Assembly (NCBI GenBank): GCA_046758085.1
Contig: JBHHZP010000186.1
Coordinates: 1 to 5,953, forward strand
DNA from: VRUB01 sp046758085
Lineage (GTDB): Bacteria > Pseudomonadota > Gammaproteobacteria > Acidiferrobacterales > SPGG2
Length of the DNA: 5,953 nt
Direction: 5' to 3'
Part shown: positions 5,043-5,953 of the stretch, in pieces
Numbering within the stretch: the first letter of the stretch is position 1
Layout: each line of letters starts with the position of its first letter
Position numbers and translations under genes: made by a program
Notes under the pieces: model-generated
What the model was told of the DNA's origin: nothing
The model's input: the letters and a program-made list of their open reading frames with translations, nothing else
Database searches by the model: none

Positions 5043-5609
5043 ATGGCTGCTGCGGAAACGATTGTCGAGCCTGGCATGGGCACGCTCGACGTGTTCGCTC
5101 TCGATACTTTGGAGGACACGCTGTTCGCGCTGTTGCGCGACGTATTCGACAATTACTGGCAGGTGATCCACTTTGGCCCGCTGATCCAGGGCGCAGCTTG
5201 GGAGATCCGCGCGCCCGCTGCACCGAGGAAGATTTCGCTCTACGACGGTTACATCACCGTCGACTTCGGGGCCTGGCACTTTCATCTCTGTATCGGACCG
5301 ACCAAAGGCAGTCGTACGCACCCGACACCACCGGATCTGGCGGCGCATCGTCGTACCGCGCGCGCTGAGCTCTATCGCCAGCTCAAGGCTGACGGCAGCG
5401 CCAACAGCTGGGGCCTGCGGCTGTTCAACGGCGAGGGCGAGCAACAGATGACCGTGTTCCTGCCGAGCCCGTTTCTCTCCGACGACATGAAACCGCTCGC
5501 CCAGCCGGACTGGTCGCGCTTGGCTATGTGGGACGCGCTACGCAAGCGCTACCTCGGCCTCGACCCTGACCCCAAGGATCGTAGCGGCACCCACTTCGAG
5601 CACGGTTAA
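5043..5609 (+). CDS. Conserved hypothetical protein with HxHxC motif (188 aa)
   Basis: The protein looks soluble and has no signal peptide or membrane segment. In order: a helical N-terminal part (GTLDVFALDTLEDTLFALLR, about residues 13-32), W39 and W53 in a GPLIQGAAWEIRAP stretch, then a beta-rich core YDGYITVDFGAWHFHLCIG at 67-85. In that core H79, H81 and C83 form an HxHxC cluster that could bind a metal (inference). H93 and H102 with HRRTARAELYR follow, then WGLRLFNGEGEQQMTVFLPS at 123-142, and a C-terminal DWSRLAMWDALRKRYLGL helix. The pattern looks like a conserved protein of unknown function, but I cannot name a family with certainty. ATG 5043 is preferred because AGGGA lies 7 bases upstream; GTG 5040 is the alternative, and Met12 is a less likely one. 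A frameshifted upstream extension from 4951 is possible. The gene lies between two direct repeats. Confidence 0.8.
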   Translation: MAAAETIVEPGMGTLDVFALDTLEDTLFALLRDVFDNYWQVIHFGPLIQGAAWEIRAPAAPRKISLYDGYITVDFGAWHFHLCIGPTKGSRTHPTPPDLAAHRRTARAELYRQLKADGSANSWGLRLFNGEGEQQMTVFLPSPFLSDDMKPLAQPDWSRLAMWDALRKRYLGLDPDPKDRSGTHFEHG

Positions 5610-5763
5610 GGGACGCAAGCCTTACAGTTAGCCCTGATCTGCTGCACGAGGCCACTTTCCCCCGCCTTATACCCGAGACGTACGAGGAAAAAGGGGACAT
5701 TCTACTTTTTCCTGGGGCGCGTGCCTTGAGTATCACGGCGCGCGGATATTCGAGTTTCAGTCT
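5610..5763. other. Intergenic stretch after the HxHxC gene
   Basis: No coding region is supported. Apart from the hairpin at 5685-5713, nothing recognisable is seen, and no conventional terminator directly follows the stop at 5609. Confidence 0.5.
5685..5713. repeat. REP-like hairpin with 9-bp arms
   Basis: AGGAAAAAG at 5685-5693 pairs with CTTTTTCCT at 5705-5713 around GGGACATTCTA. The GGGGACATTCTACTTTTTCC pattern resembles REP-type repeats I have seen in gammaproteobacterial genomes together with RAYT genes (from memory, not checked). It may also end transcripts of the upstream gene, though the stem is AT-rich. Confidence 0.5.
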
Positions 5764-5953
5764 ATTTGGCAGAAAAACCCGATGCGCGCGGGACGAGGGC
5801 TTCCTCCTTAAAGCGTTCATTTCCTCCACGAAAAGCGGCGTCTACGCTCCAATGCAGGGCTTATTTTTGCAGGTTGGGTTTTGTTTTTATTTGGTTGCGT
5901 TGCTCCGACGCTTGTTAGGTTCCAGAAAACTATTAAAAACAAGACCCGACCCC
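5764..5953 (-). repeat. Direct repeat copy 2: RAYT leader with only about 11 codons
   Basis: This copy has the same orientation as copy 1 at 4701-4891, and it reaches the window end at the same terminal motif AAGACCCGACCCC. The RAYT frame reads SSRAHRVFLPN and then breaks off at 5764. The base triplet aligned with the start codon is TCG rather than GTG, although the AAGGAG site (5809-5804) is kept. The copy is therefore a non-coding leader remnant. The last 55 bp (5899-5953) are identical to copy 1. Confidence 0.85.

Noticed and set aside
1..5953. CRISPR array, tRNA or rRNA genes
   Set aside because: No regularly spaced identical repeats with unique spacers and no tRNA or rRNA signature sequences were seen on either strand.

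Overview
The window looks like an accessory, repeat-rich stretch of a GC-rich proteobacterial chromosome. A gammaproteobacterium is my best guess. The grounds are the codon and GC style, an HU-family protein, a REP-associated (Y1/IS200-like) transposase remnant, and REP-like repeats that I associate with such genomes. I cannot name a species. Gene density is low: most of the sequence is intergenic repeats, hairpins and broken genes.

Layout. (a) 1-352, minus strand: the 5' part of an unknown Cys-containing secreted protein, cut by the window edge, with a perfect 20-bp palindrome about 118 bp upstream of its start. (b) 353-1113: no gene. This stretch holds 7-bp-periodic repeats in two related units (672-823), then a cluster of hairpins (883-1078). 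(c) 1114-1300, plus strand: the N-terminus of a class III adenylate/guanylate cyclase, frameshifted by a short duplication and cut off right against (d) 1302-1613, minus strand: an intact HU-family DNA-binding protein. (e) 1754-1930, minus strand: a small acidic protein with its own promoter and operator-like region. (f) 1956-2222, plus strand: no convincing gene, but a consensus -10 box, a nested set of inverted repeats and a strong intrinsic terminator, so possibly an undescribed structured RNA. (g) 2354-4444, minus strand: a near full-length bis-MGD molybdopterin oxidoreductase with one in-frame TGA where the family has Trp. (h) 4467-4891, minus strand: the 5' end of a RAYT-type transposase gene and its leader. 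(i) 5043-5609, plus strand: a conserved hypothetical protein of 188 aa with an HxHxC motif. A short ORF with a strong ribosome site just upstream may be its original, now frameshifted, N-terminus. (j) 5610-5953: a REP-like hairpin and a second copy of the RAYT leader in the same orientation, so gene (i) sits between two direct repeats of about 190 bp.

There is no obvious pathway linking these genes. The intact candidates are the HU-like protein, the small acidic protein, the HxHxC protein and probably the secreted protein. The oxidoreductase, cyclase and transposase are interrupted or truncated. The overall picture is a site of repeat insertion, recombination and gene decay.
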